From NCBI GenBank assembly GCA_027485645.1, contig JAIXQR010000003.1, positions 558,001 through 622,000 of the forward strand: a stretch of 64,000 nt of DNA, read 5' to 3'. The notes under the pieces are model-generated. The model did no database searches and was not told the DNA's origin. It saw only the letters and a list, made by a program, of their open reading frames with translations. Positions 26,168 to 35,022 of the stretch are shown here, in pieces; position 1 is the stretch's first letter, and the number at the start of each line of letters is the position of its first letter. The translations under genes were made by a program, and so were the position numbers. This DNA comes from a bacterium. GTDB taxonomy: Bacteria > Armatimonadota > Fimbriimonadia > Fimbriimonadales > Fimbriimonadaceae.

Positions 26168-27150
26168 TCCAAGTTCCTTCAGACCTCCACGGAAAGCACC
26201 TCCTGATTACCGGGGGAACCGGCCTGTACGGCCTCACCGCCCTCAAGTGCTTCTCGGAACTGCCAGTAGCTTCGCTCCGGCTCATGTCGCGAAATGCGGA
26301 TCGCCAAGAAAGCTTGCGCGCGCAGTTCCCCAACGCGGCCGTGAAGTTTGTCTCCGGTGATATTCAGAACCCAGAAGATTGCCGCGCAGCAGTTGATGGC
26401 GTGGACTGGGTCATTCACGCGGCAGCAGAAAAGAGCGTTCCGGTCTGCGAAGCCAATCCCGCCGAGGCGGTTCGAGTGAACGCGCTGGCGGCGGATGTTC
26501 TGATGGAACAAGCTCAGCTCGCGGGCGTGGAGCGCATGATTTCGGTGAGCTCCGACAAGGCGGTTCAGCCTTCGGGAAGCATGGGCATTACCAAGGCGCT
26601 GATGGAAAAACTGGTGCGCGCCCGCGCGGCACAATCGCCCAGCACGAAGTTCTCGGCCATTCGCTTTGGCAACATGCTGGATTCTCCAGGCTCGGTAGTG
26701 CCGCTCTTCGTTCGGCTCATTTCCGAAGGCAAGGGGCTGAACGTGACGGACCCGGAGATGACGCGGTTCCTTTCGACCCCCGATGAGGTGCTCGCCCTGA
26801 CGCTTGTGGCGCTTTCGCGGACGGAACTCGGCGGAGAAATCTTCGCTGCGAATACCGGAGGAGCGACGATTCTTGACCTCGCGAACGGGATTGCGGACTT
26901 GATGAAAGCAAATCCCGAAATCACGATCGTCGGTGCGCGGCCCGGAGAACGGAAGCACGAGACGATGTTGGCGTCCGAAGAACGAGCCGTGGCCGACGAC
27001 CTCGGGCCGATCTTCCGCCTGCTACCAAACGCCGCACCGGCGTCGAATTTGCCAGACCCGCTCACTTCGGCCAACTGTCATCGTCTCGAAGGAGAGGAGT
27101 TGCGGTCTAAACTCGCTAGTCTCGATTCGTTAATGAGGGTAACTGCTTGA
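26164..27150 (+). CDS. Polysaccharide biosynthesis SDR, short CapD/PseB-like dehydratase
   Basis: The 328 residues form an extended SDR: LITGGTGLYGLTALK (NAD binding), DWVIHAAAEKSVPVCEANP, VSSDKAVQPSGSMGITKALMEK with the M-x3-K catalytic variation, and IRFGNMLDSPGSVVPLF. It resembles PseB and FnlA/CapD enzymes that turn UDP-GlcNAc into 4-keto-6-deoxy sugars. It lacks the membrane helices of the long homologue at 17.1-19.0 kb, so the genome has two branches of this enzyme. Overlaps on both sides tie it to the acyltransferase and epimerase genes. Confidence 0.9.
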   Translation: MIQVPSDLHGKHLLITGGTGLYGLTALKCFSELPVASLRLMSRNADRQESLRAQFPNAAVKFVSGDIQNPEDCRAAVDGVDWVIHAAAEKSVPVCEANPAEAVRVNALAADVLMEQAQLAGVERMISVSSDKAVQPSGSMGITKALMEKLVRARAAQSPSTKFSAIRFGNMLDSPGSVVPLFVRLISEGKGLNVTDPEMTRFLSTPDEVLALTLVALSRTELGGEIFAANTGGATILDLANGIADLMKANPEITIVGARPGERKHETMLASEERAVADDLGPIFRLLPNAAPASNLPDPLTSANCHRLEGEELRSKLASLDSLMRVTA

Positions 27151-28109
27151 AAATTCTGATCACCGGAGCAACCGGCTTCATTGGCCGACACGTTTGCGAG
27201 CGCCTTTCCGGCCATTCGCTCCGGGTAGCTGTCCGGGACGCTTTTGCGGTTGACCGCTTGCCGAAAGGCGTTGATAGCTTTGAAGTCGGATCCATTGGAC
27301 CAGAAACAAACTGGTCTCGCGCCCTGCACGGCGTCGATGCGGTTGTCCACCTCGCTGCCCGCGCTCACGTGCTTAACGAGACTTCGAGCGACCCGCTGGC
27401 CGAGTTTCGAAAAGTAAACCGTCAAGGAACCGTCACCCTCGCGAAAGCGGCAAAGGCCGCCGGAGTCAAGCGGTTTGTCTTCATGAGTTCGATCGGCGTG
27501 AATGGCAACGGCCAGGGACCCAATTATTCGGGATCGGGCTATCGCGGAACGGACGATCCGGAACCTCACGACTTGTACGCGATCAGCAAACGGGAAGCGG
27601 AAGATGAACTCGCGCGGATCGAGGGACTTGAGATCGTGAACATCCGTCCCCCTTTGGTCTACGGACCGGCGGTTCCGGGAAACATGCGCAGCTTGCTCGG
27701 GATTGTTTGGAAAGGCGTTCCGCTCCCCCTGGCTTCCGCGAAGAACCGAAGAAGTTTTGTCGGCGTGCGAAATCTGTCGGACTTCGTTTCCGTTTGTGTC
27801 GAGAGTCCGCAAGCGGCGGGCAAGACGCTCACCGTGGCTGATCCCGAGGTGATTTCCACTCCAGAGTTGCTCACGATTCTCGGTCGTGGCCTCGAGAAGC
27901 CCGCGAAGTTGCTACCGTTCCCGGTGGGTCTTGCCGCCTTCGCGGCGAAGCTCGCCCGAAAGCAGAAGGCGTTCGACTCGCTCTTTGGCTCGCTCGTAGT
28001 TGATTCGTCCCAAGCTTACGAAGTCCTCGGCTGGAAGGCACCACATGCGCTGGAAGCCGGGATGCTCGAAATGGCGCAGTACTACCGAACGGAAAGGATG
28101 AAAGATTGA
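27147..28109 (+). CDS. NAD-dependent sugar epimerase/dehydratase
   Basis: The 320 residues start KILITGATGFIGRHVCERL and carry VVHLAARAHVLNET, the serine of FVFMSSIGVNG and the YxxxK catalytic pair in LYAISKREAE. RPPLVYGPAVPGNM is typical of the epimerases that sit beside WecA/WbpL-type transferases in O-antigen clusters, where they supply the first sugar (for example UDP-QuiNAc or FucNAc). The gene overlaps its neighbours by four bases on each side. Confidence 0.92.
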   Translation: MKILITGATGFIGRHVCERLSGHSLRVAVRDAFAVDRLPKGVDSFEVGSIGPETNWSRALHGVDAVVHLAARAHVLNETSSDPLAEFRKVNRQGTVTLAKAAKAAGVKRFVFMSSIGVNGNGQGPNYSGSGYRGTDDPEPHDLYAISKREAEDELARIEGLEIVNIRPPLVYGPAVPGNMRSLLGIVWKGVPLPLASAKNRRSFVGVRNLSDFVSVCVESPQAAGKTLTVADPEVISTPELLTILGRGLEKPAKLLPFPVGLAAFAAKLARKQKAFDSLFGSLVVDSSQAYEVLGWKAPHALEAGMLEMAQYYRTERMKD

Positions 28110-29137
28110 ATACCAACATCGGAATCGGCGCTCTTATTGCGGCCCTGGTCGCCTCGGCGGGGCTGACCGGTCTCGTGCGGTCTTATGCGCTCAAGAAGAA
28201 GGTGATGGATGTTGCCAACGAGCGCAGCATGCACTCGGTTCCGACTCCCCGCGGCGGCGGAGCCGCGATTGCGATTGTTTACTTGCTGTCGGTTCTTGGG
28301 CTGTTCCTCGGCGGAATTCTTCCGAGTAGTCAGGCCATTGGCTTAGGGCTTGGCGGACTGCTGATTGCCGGTACCGGTTGGCTCGATGACCGGATGGACC
28401 TTCCGTTCCGAGTACGGTTGCTGATTCAAGGGGGAAGTGCCGCGTTGGCGGTCTGGGCGCTGGGCGGCCTTACGGAAATGAATCTCGGGTTCGCCACCCT
28501 CTCGCTCGGATGGTTCGGCAATCTGTTCGCCGTCATCACGGTCGTTTGGCTCATCAATCTGTTCAACTTCATGGACGGGATTGATGGCATGTCGGGTCAG
28601 GAAGCGGTGCTCGTTGGTGCTGCGATGGGCTTTGTGCTGTTCAAGAGCGAGGTTTTTGGAGCGGCTTGGGCAGCTTGGTTATTAGCCGCGGCTGCGGCGG
28701 GCTTCTTGTTCTGGAACTGGCCGCCAGCGAAGATTTTCATGGGGGATGTTGGATCGACCCTTAATGGCTACTCCTTCGGGGTGCTGGCACTCATCGGGCT
28801 CAAGTCCGGGGTCGGCATGTTCGTGTGGTTGCTCATCATGGGCGCCTTTTTCTGCGATGCAACGGTGACTTTGATCTGCCGAATTCTGAACAAAGAGAAT
28901 CCGTCGCAAGCTCACCGAACCCACGCATTCCAGGTTGCGGCGACCCAAGCAAAGAAGCACCTACCGGTCACGGTTGCTTACATCTTTGTCAACGTTGCCT
29001 TCCTGTTCCCCTTGGCTTACTTGGCTTGGACCCGAACGGAGTACGCGGGCTACGCTGGGGCGGTTGGACTCGGTGTCCTCGCTATCCTCGTTTTCCGCAC
29101 CCGGGGCGGAATAAAGGGACCAATTCCGGCAAAGTGA
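28106..29137 (+). CDS. WecA/WbpL-type UDP-sugar:polyprenyl-phosphate transferase
   Basis: This 343-residue protein has about ten to eleven membrane helices and the polyprenyl-phosphate transferase motifs: HSVPTPRGGG, GWLDDRMDLP, the catalytic FNFMDGIDGMSG, and NWPPAKIFMGDVGSTLNGY, ending in a cytoplasmic HRTHAFQ. It starts lipid-linked glycan synthesis at the inner membrane. Its TTG start overlaps the stop of the epimerase gene (TTGA). Together the four genes supply and prime one surface glycan; no polymerase or flippase follows here. Confidence 0.93.
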   Translation: MNTNIGIGALIAALVASAGLTGLVRSYALKKKVMDVANERSMHSVPTPRGGGAAIAIVYLLSVLGLFLGGILPSSQAIGLGLGGLLIAGTGWLDDRMDLPFRVRLLIQGGSAALAVWALGGLTEMNLGFATLSLGWFGNLFAVITVVWLINLFNFMDGIDGMSGQEAVLVGAAMGFVLFKSEVFGAAWAAWLLAAAAAGFLFWNWPPAKIFMGDVGSTLNGYSFGVLALIGLKSGVGMFVWLLIMGAFFCDATVTLICRILNKENPSQAHRTHAFQVAATQAKKHLPVTVAYIFVNVAFLFPLAYLAWTRTEYAGYAGAVGLGVLAILVFRTRGGIKGPIPAK

Positions 29138-29145
29138 CGAAAAGT

Positions 29146-29160
29146 CCCCGTTTACCGGGG
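29146..29160 (+). terminator. Short hairpin after the glycan operon (weak terminator candidate)
   Basis: CCCCG (29146-29150) and CGGGG (29156-29160) pair around TTTAC, nine bases after the operon's last stop. The stem is short and no T run follows, so function is uncertain. Confidence 0.3.
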
Positions 29161-29185
29161 GCAAATTGGCTAACCTTGCCGGTAG

Positions 29186-30157
29186 ATGGAAACTTCACAG
29201 CCACAGCGAATTGTGTTTGCAGGAACGGACGCTTACGAAGGCAAGCTCTACGTCAGCGATTTGGACGGGTCTAGCAAGCGCACCATCGCGCAACTCGATG
29301 ATGCCGTGCTGTTTCCTTGCTGGAACCAGGACTCCATTTACTTCTGCGTTGCCGGCGATGCCGAGAGCGACAAGACCTCTTCCGACTACCTCGTGAACCC
29401 CGATGGTTCGCGTTTGCGCCGCCTCGGCGTGCCAGAAGGCATGCTGTTCCAGCAGTTCATCAACGATGGTCAGCGATTGCTATTCTCCTCCGGCGATGGC
29501 GAACCGATGGTGTCGGTAGACCTGAATGGCGAAGACCTTCAGTACTCTCCCGCGATTGCTTTCGACTCCCTAGCGGCAGACGAATCCAAGTGGATCGTCG
29601 TCCGGCAAGACGAGGACGGCGAGGATGTTTATGAAGTCCATTACGCCGATGGACGCGAGCCTTGGGAACTTGAGGATCTGCTAAACGTCGGCGGCAGCGT
29701 GTACTGGTCTCCTTGCTCTTCCGCATTTCTCTTGGTTCGAGAGGACGATGAATTTGAGCATGGCCTATACCTTGGAGACAGCGAAGCGCAGACGGTCACG
29801 GAACTAGAAGTCCCGATTTGCGCGGCGATGAACGCCCGTTGGTCGCCCGATGGAACGCAGGTGGCCATGATTGGGGCGCTTCCGATCGATGAAGAATCGC
29901 CGGACGATGAGGCCGTCGATCCAATCTCGCTCTTCATCATGGATGCGGACGGAACGAACGTACGCCAGCTTTCGCAGCACGAGACCTATCAAGACTGCAT
30001 CGCTTGGTCACTGGACTCGAAGCATGTGTTCGTGAGCGAGGATCTGGACGACAGCGACGAGTCGATGCCGTTCTTGCACAAGTACGATGTCGAGTCTGGA
30101 GAGGGTTCAGTCATTCCGACGGAGACCTCGGTCTGGCACTTCGCGCTGAGCGCCTGA
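29186..30157 (+). CDS. Cytoplasmic PD40/TolB-like beta-propeller protein
   Basis: The 323 residues contain repeated PD40/WD40-like strands: RIVFAGTDAYEGKLYVSDLDGSSKRTI, ARWSPDGTQVAMIGALPIDEE, and ISLFIMDADGTNVRQLSQHETYQDCIAWSLDSKHVFVSED. It is strongly acidic (many D and E) and has no signal peptide, unlike most TolB relatives. It may bind a protein or nucleic-acid partner in the cytoplasm. It stands 48 bp after the glycan operon and could be read through from it. Confidence 0.75.
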   Translation: METSQPQRIVFAGTDAYEGKLYVSDLDGSSKRTIAQLDDAVLFPCWNQDSIYFCVAGDAESDKTSSDYLVNPDGSRLRRLGVPEGMLFQQFINDGQRLLFSSGDGEPMVSVDLNGEDLQYSPAIAFDSLAADESKWIVVRQDEDGEDVYEVHYADGREPWELEDLLNVGGSVYWSPCSSAFLLVREDDEFEHGLYLGDSEAQTVTELEVPICAAMNARWSPDGTQVAMIGALPIDEESPDDEAVDPISLFIMDADGTNVRQLSQHETYQDCIAWSLDSKHVFVSEDLDDSDESMPFLHKYDVESGEGSVIPTETSVWHFALSA

Positions 30158-30211
30158 GAAGCAGACTGTAGTCCGCCTTCCTCAGGTGAAACTGAGGATA
30201 ATGTGGGAACG

Positions 30212-31123
30212 ATGAGACTGTACGTAGGGCTTACAGACAGTGATTGGTACCGCCGGTTATCTGCCTGCCAGCCCGACGAAGTCAATTTTTGGCGACCCGG
30301 TGGAGCTCAGAGGTTTTCCTCTTTAAGCAAAGGAGAACTGTTTCTTTTCAAGCTAAAGGCTCCTTACAACTTCATTGTTGGAGGCGGCTTCTTTGTCAGC
30401 TTCTCTTTCCTTCCGGTCTCTCTTGCTTGGGATAGTTTTGGAGAAAAGAACGGCGTAGATTCCTTGCAGTCGTTTCACGCAAGAATTCGAAAGTACCAGC
30501 CAGAGGATCGCGGACCTGACCCGCAGATAGGAAACATCATCCTAACGCAACCGTTCTGGTTCGATAGAGATTCCTGGATTCCTGCGCCAGCGGATTGGCC
30601 CAAAAGTACCGTGCAGGGAAAGAGTTATGACGCGCTCGAAGGAAGAGGTTATGACCTGTACGCTCAGGTAACTGCCGCCCTAGCCCAGTCCCCAACTCAC
30701 ACGGCAGTGCGCGAATTGGTCAGTGGGTATGACCAGAGATTAACAAATGTTCGCTTAGGACAAGGGGCTTTTCGGGTTCTCGTGACCGAAGCATACGGAC
30801 GCCGCTGCGCCATCACCGGTGAGAACACCCTGCCGGTACTTGAAGCCGCACACATCAAGCCCTACAGCACTGATGGACCTCATGAACTGGAGAATGGAAT
30901 GTTGCTGCGGTCAGATATGCACAAACTGTTCGATCTTGGATTGCTCACGGTGACACCCGAACTTCGAATTGAAGTCAGTTCGCAGATCAAGGAGCAGTAT
31001 GCGAATGGAAAGAGGTACTACGAGTACCAAGGTAGCGAGCTAAGGTCGGTTCCAGCGAGTCTGTTAGACCGACCGAGCAAAGAATTTCTCGACTACCACA
31101 ATCAAAACGTCTTCCGGCCATAG
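30212..31123 (+). CDS. HNH endonuclease with N-terminal EVE/PUA-like region
   Basis: From the ATG at 30212 the protein has 303 residues. The C-terminal third is an HNH nuclease: RRCAITGENTLPVLEAAHIKPYS, then ELENGMLLRSDMHKLFDLGLLTV with the His, Asn and His of the fold. The N-terminal part (RLYVGLTDSDWYRRL, VNFWRPGG, FLFKLKAPYNFIVGGGFFVSFS) looks like a PUA/EVE-type reader domain. Such proteins often act on modified DNA in defence. Codons such as AGA and TTA appear more often than in neighbouring genes, which hints at recent acquisition. No methylase is adjacent. Confidence 0.85.
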   Translation: MRLYVGLTDSDWYRRLSACQPDEVNFWRPGGAQRFSSLSKGELFLFKLKAPYNFIVGGGFFVSFSFLPVSLAWDSFGEKNGVDSLQSFHARIRKYQPEDRGPDPQIGNIILTQPFWFDRDSWIPAPADWPKSTVQGKSYDALEGRGYDLYAQVTAALAQSPTHTAVRELVSGYDQRLTNVRLGQGAFRVLVTEAYGRRCAITGENTLPVLEAAHIKPYSTDGPHELENGMLLRSDMHKLFDLGLLTVTPELRIEVSSQIKEQYANGKRYYEYQGSELRSVPASLLDRPSKEFLDYHNQNVFRP

Positions 31124-31142
31124 AAATGGACGGAAGACGTTT
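31105..31142. terminator. Bidirectional-looking terminator between HNH and typA genes
   Basis: AAACGTCTTCCG (31105-31116) and CGGAAGACGTTT (31131-31142) form a 12-bp stem with a 14-base loop. The left arm lies inside the end of the HNH gene. A/T-rich ends let it serve both convergent genes. Confidence 0.75.
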
Positions 31143-31168
31143 GAGTTTGCTTGTTGAGTGATCTGACC

Positions 31169-33013
31169 TTAGACGATTCCGGCCATGTCGTTGCGGCGCT
31201 CGGAGACGCGTCGCTCGGAGTGGTCGAGGACCTTCTTTCGGAAGCGCAGCTGCTTTGGTGTGCACTCCAGAAGTTCGTCGTCTCGTAGCCAAGACAGCGC
31301 CTGTTCCAACGAGAACTCCTTGTGGGAGTCGAGGACGGCGGTTTGCTCGGCGTTGGCAGATCGGATGTTCGTTGCGGCCTTTTCTTTGGTGGCGTTAACG
31401 ATCATGTCTTCGTCTCGCGAGCAGGCTCCGACGATCATTCCGGCGTAGAGCTCGGTTCCAACTGGGTAGAAGAGCGTGCCACGAACCTGAACGTCTTCGT
31501 AGGCGTATCGCGTGAGCTTTCCGGTGTCCTTGGAGATCAGCGATCCCTGGGTTCGACTTTCGACTTCGCCGGTGTACTGGCGGTAGCCGTCAAACAGCGA
31601 GCCCATGATTCCGAGTCCTCGGGTGAGGGTGAGGTAGTTCGATCGGAAACCGATGAGGCCTCGTGTCGGAATCGAATACTGAAGGATCGAGTTGCCAGAG
31701 TCGTTCTGGCGCATGTCGATCATTTCTCCCTTTCGGCGAGCAAGGTCTTCCATAACCGAACCGACGCTGTCGGTTGGCATTTCCAACGTTGCCAGTTCGA
31801 ACGGCTCTTCGATCTTGCCTTCGGCGTTTCGGGTGAAGATAACCTGAGGTCGCGAAATCTGCATTTCGTAACCTTCTCGGCGCATGGTTTCGATCAGAAC
31901 AGCGAGCTGAAGTTCGCCACGTGCCTTCACCTTAACGGTGTCGGACGGTGCGTTCGGGTCGATCTTAACCGAGACGGAGACGGCCTCTTCCTTCTGAAGT
32001 CGCTCTTTGATCTTGTGGATCGTGAGGTACTTCCCGCCGTCTTTTCCGGCCAGCGGCGAGTTGTTCGCGTAGAAGTTCATGCTGAGCGTGCTCGGTTCAA
32101 CCCGGATCGGCTCAAGCGCTTCAGAAGTGTCTACGTGACAAATCGTGTCGGAGATCAGGACGTTGTCGAGACCAGCAAGCATGGCGATATCGCCAGCAGC
32201 AACGCTTTCTACTTCCTTCAGCTGGATGCCTTCGTAGATCCAAAGCTTTGTGACGTTAAAGGCGTTCTTCTTCGTGATTTCTTCGCGAAGCATTTCGACT
32301 CGGTCGCCAACAGCAACCGTACCGCGCAGGACCTTTCCGCCGAACATTCGGCCGAGGTAGTCGCTGTAGTCGAGGTTGTTAACCTGTAGTCGGAATGCAC
32401 CTTCGGCTTCAACGCGCGGAGGTGGGATTTCCCGGAGAATCATCTCATACAGCAACCGAAGGTCCATTTCTGGTCCGTCGGGGGTTTCTCGAGCGAAGCC
32501 AGATGCACCGGAGCCGTAGAGGTGAGGGAAGAAGAGGTCTTCCTCGTTTGCTCCAAGGTCGATAAAGAGGTCAAGGGTCTTGTCGTAGGCTTCGGCTGGT
32601 CGCGCAAACTCTCGGTCAATCTTGTTGACAAAGACGATTGGCTTGAGCTTGTTCTCGAATGCCTTCTTGAGCACGAAGCGGGTTTGTGGCATCGGGCCTT
32701 CGTTGGCATCAACGATGAGGAGAACGCCGTCTACCATGCTCAAAACGCGTTCGACTTCGCCGCCAAAGTCAGCGTGACCTGGCGTATCAACGATGTTGAT
32801 TTTCGTGTCTTGGTACCGAACGCTGGCAACCTTGGAGAGGATCGTAATCCCTTTTTCTCGCTCTAGGTCATTGGAGTCCATGACCCGGTTGGCCATGTGC
32901 TGATTATCTCGGAAAAGACCCGCCTGCTTGAAGATGGCATCGACCAGCGTAGTTTTGCCGTGGTCAACGTGGGCAATGATGCCAATATTACGGATCTTTT
33001 GGGACATACCCAA
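31169..33013 (-). CDS. typA: Ribosome-associated GTPase TypA/BipA
   Basis: The 614 residues match BipA length and order: G1 AHVDHGKTT, the switch region with GITILSK, G3 [17 protein letters not shown]4 NKIDR, then the domain II/III/V translation-factor folds and the family-specific C-terminal domain with [12 protein letters not shown] and [18 protein letters not shown]. It binds ribosomes in stress or at low temperature and helps 50S assembly. It stands alone between two terminator-like or spacer regions, downstream of the yqgF-like gene. Confidence 0.97.
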   Translation of the reverse strand: MGMSQKIRNIGIIAHVDHGKTTLVDAIFKQAGLFRDNQHMANRVMDSNDLEREKGITILSKVASVRYQDTKINIVDTPGHADFGGEVERVLSMVDGVLLIVDANEGPMPQTRFVLKKAFENKLKPIVFVNKIDREFARPAEAYDKTLDLFIDLGANEEDLFFPHLYGSGASGFARETPDGPEMDLRLLYEMILREIPPPRVEAEGAFRLQVNNLDYSDYLGRMFGGKVLRGTVAVGDRVEMLREEITKKNAFNVTKLWIYEGIQLKEVESVAAGDIAMLAGLDNVLISDTICHVDTSEALEPIRVEPSTLSMNFYANNSPLAGKDGGKYLTIHKIKERLQKEEAVSVSVKIDPNAPSDTVKVKARGELQLAVLIETMRREGYEMQISRPQVIFTRNAEGKIEEPFELATLEMPTDSVGSVMEDLARRKGEMIDMRQNDSGNSILQYSIPTRGLIGFRSNYLTLTRGLGIMGSLFDGYRQYTGEVESRTQGSLISKDTGKLTRYAYEDVQVRGTLFYPVGTELYAGMIVGACSRDEDMIVNATKEKAATNIRSANAEQTAVLDSHKEFSLEQALSWLRDDELLECTPKQLRFRKKVLDHSERRVSERRNDMAGIV

Positions 33014-33037
33014 CGATTGTACCGGGCTGAAGCCCTC

Positions 33038-33451
33038 TTAACTCTCTGTTAACACACGCTCCGCGAGAATATAGGCTACATAGTCGTCCACCGGGACGGG
33101 CGGAAGTTGCAAAGTACTGGGCAAAAATCGTCGCCAGCCTTGCCGCGGATTAAACTCCCAGTACCGCTCTCGGGCCGCCAAACTGGTGTTCGTTTCGTCA
33201 ACGACCAACACCGCCATGCTCGGCATTTGTTGCCGTACGAGGTGCACCACTGGTTGTGAATGCGTGCCGCCGCCGACGATGACCATGTCGAAAGGAGCCA
33301 CCGCAAATGCTTCATGCAGCTTGTAAAGCACCTCGTCGGTGGAACAGATCTCGCTCCAAAGTCGGGTCAGGTGGAACTCGGCGTTGCGATGGACCAGAGC
33401 CATTCCACACTTGTGGGTTCCGGGGTCAATGGCCAGCACCGATTTTTCCAT
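33038..33451 (-). CDS. YqgF/RuvC-like RNase H-fold nuclease
   Basis: From the ATG at 33451 there are 137 residues: [18 protein letters not shown] (first acidic residue), [28 protein letters not shown] (second acidic residue) and a tail [28 protein letters not shown]. The RYWE and PVDD phrases match a cyanobacteria-type pre-16S rRNA processing nuclease group rather than E. coli YqgF. It lies 19 bp after the DUF3084 gene. Confidence 0.87.
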   Translation of the reverse strand: MEKSVLAIDPGTHKCGMALVHRNAEFHLTRLWSEICSTDEVLYKLHEAFAVAPFDMVIVGGGTHSQPVVHLVRQQMPSMAVLVVDETNTSLAARERYWEFNPRQGWRRFLPSTLQLPPVPVDDYVAYILAERVLTES

Positions 33452-33470
33452 GCGATGTCGAAATGATGGC

Positions 33471-35015
33471 TTAGAAAACTTGGAAGCGCAACCGGACAAC
33501 GTCGCTCGCCCGAGTTTCTTCGTCCGCTTGGGCGCGCAGGAAGACCTGACGGTCGGCTTTTCGGATTGTGCTCACTAATGCGAGCATTTCCTCCGTGCTA
33601 ACTTCGCCAAATGGCCGCTCCGATCCGGAGCGAGGAATGATCTGATCTTTGGCGACCCGGGTCGCCAGGCGATCCGAAAGGAAAGTCACGACCTGGCGGA
33701 AAATCGCAGGCTCGTCCTTCGATCCATCGATGCGGGTTTCGGCAAGGTTGGCGCCGGCTTTGTAGATCACGGGATTCTTGAAGACGCCGATCTCGATGCT
33801 CACCGGCTCGCCTTCGAAGGCATTTAAGCTCGAGTAAGCGACTAGGACCTGAGCCTCGGATTGTCCGACCAGCTGCCGCACGATGCTCGCGCGGATTTCG
33901 GTGGCTGGAATGTTCTGCTTCGTGATCACATCTTGGTGATCCACGATGTCGGCCGAATCATACTGGCCGTTTGGCTTCGCCCCCCGGGTATTGGCGGCGG
34001 TGCGGGCCATGCTGAGGAAAACGTCCACCGAGCGCCGAGCGCTTTCGAGGGATAGATTTTCGGCGACCGGTAATCGCACGACTTCCTCGCCGATTTTGAA
34101 GGTCATTGGCGCTTTTCGGGCTGCAGCAAAGGTCGAGCCGAGCATCTGGTTGTAGCTCACGGCCAAGCGGTAGTCGGCTTGCACGGAGTTCAGCTGTGTT
34201 TCGAGCTTGCTCAACTCGCGCTGGGTGCGTTCAAGGTCGCTCTTCGATTTATCCAGTTCACCCTCAACCAGTTTGCGCTCGCCGGTAAGCCGTGTGGCTT
34301 CCGCCTGCAGCTCCCGAATTTCACCTTCGCGCTTAGCGATGTCCGCGCTGAGGTCCGAGTTTTGTGAGGTCAGTTGGTAATTTTTGCGGTTGACGTCGTT
34401 GAACTCTTTTACTGCCGTGAAGCGATCGGTCTTTGCGCGTTGGATCTCAAACTGAACCTGGGCAAGGCTCTTGTTTGCCGTGGTCAAGGCCGCTTGGCGT
34501 TGTTCAAGCTGTTTTCGGTTTTCGGTTTCGCGTCGGTCCAATTCGGCGACCCGAAATTCAAACTTGCGAACATCGGCGCGAAGGCGGGAAACCGTCTCGG
34601 TTTGGGTTGAGATCGATTTTCGCTGGGTTTCGATTTGCGCTTTCAGGCGGCTCGCTTGCGCGGTCAGGACATAGTTTCGGCTGACCAGATTCTTATTCGA
34701 CTTCTCAAGCGCGGTGCCTTCCTGCTCTAGGCTGGTCACCTTCTGCCGCGTCACATTAAGCTGATCCAGCGCTTGGCGGCCGTAGAGGAGCCATCGACGC
34801 ACGTCTTTGCTGGCAAAGGCCACCAGCGCGATCGTAGAGCCGGAAACGACCATTCCCGTGAGCACCACGCCGAAAATTGCGACGTGCTTGGGCCGCATCT
34901 TGCCTACGGATAGCCGCTTCTTGCCTAGCTTCCGCCCTAAGTTATCGGCGACGTAAGCGATGAATCCGCTGACGGCGACGATTCCGAGAAGAAATCCAAT
35001 CGTTAGGAAATCCAA
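33471..35015 (-). CDS. DUF3084 membrane-anchored coiled-coil protein
   Basis: The 514 residues have two N-terminal membrane helices (about 3-24 and 46-70) separated by NLGRKLGKKRLSVGKMRPKHVA. A long coiled coil follows (about 85-285, rich in Q, K, E, R and L heptads), and the C-terminal region is globular with VVTFLSDRLATRVAKDQIIP and LVSTIRKADRQVFLRAQADEETRASDVVRLRF. This is the DUF3084 layout; function is unknown. The gene lies 7 bp after the lptF/G gene and 19 bp before the yqgF-like gene, so it is part of the LPS-export operon. Confidence 0.88.
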   Translation of the reverse strand: MDFLTIGFLLGIVAVSGFIAYVADNLGRKLGKKRLSVGKMRPKHVAIFGVVLTGMVVSGSTIALVAFASKDVRRWLLYGRQALDQLNVTRQKVTSLEQEGTALEKSNKNLVSRNYVLTAQASRLKAQIETQRKSISTQTETVSRLRADVRKFEFRVAELDRRETENRKQLEQRQAALTTANKSLAQVQFEIQRAKTDRFTAVKEFNDVNRKNYQLTSQNSDLSADIAKREGEIRELQAEATRLTGERKLVEGELDKSKSDLERTQRELSKLETQLNSVQADYRLAVSYNQMLGSTFAAARKAPMTFKIGEEVVRLPVAENLSLESARRSVDVFLSMARTAANTRGAKPNGQYDSADIVDHQDVITKQNIPATEIRASIVRQLVGQSEAQVLVAYSSLNAFEGEPVSIEIGVFKNPVIYKAGANLAETRIDGSKDEPAIFRQVVTFLSDRLATRVAKDQIIPRSGSERPFGEVSTEEMLALVSTIRKADRQVFLRAQADEETRASDVVRLRFQVF

Positions 35016-35022
35016 ATTGCTC

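Noticed and set aside
31322-32389. 355-codon plus-strand frame inside typA
   Set aside because: typA is full length and highly conserved on the minus strand.
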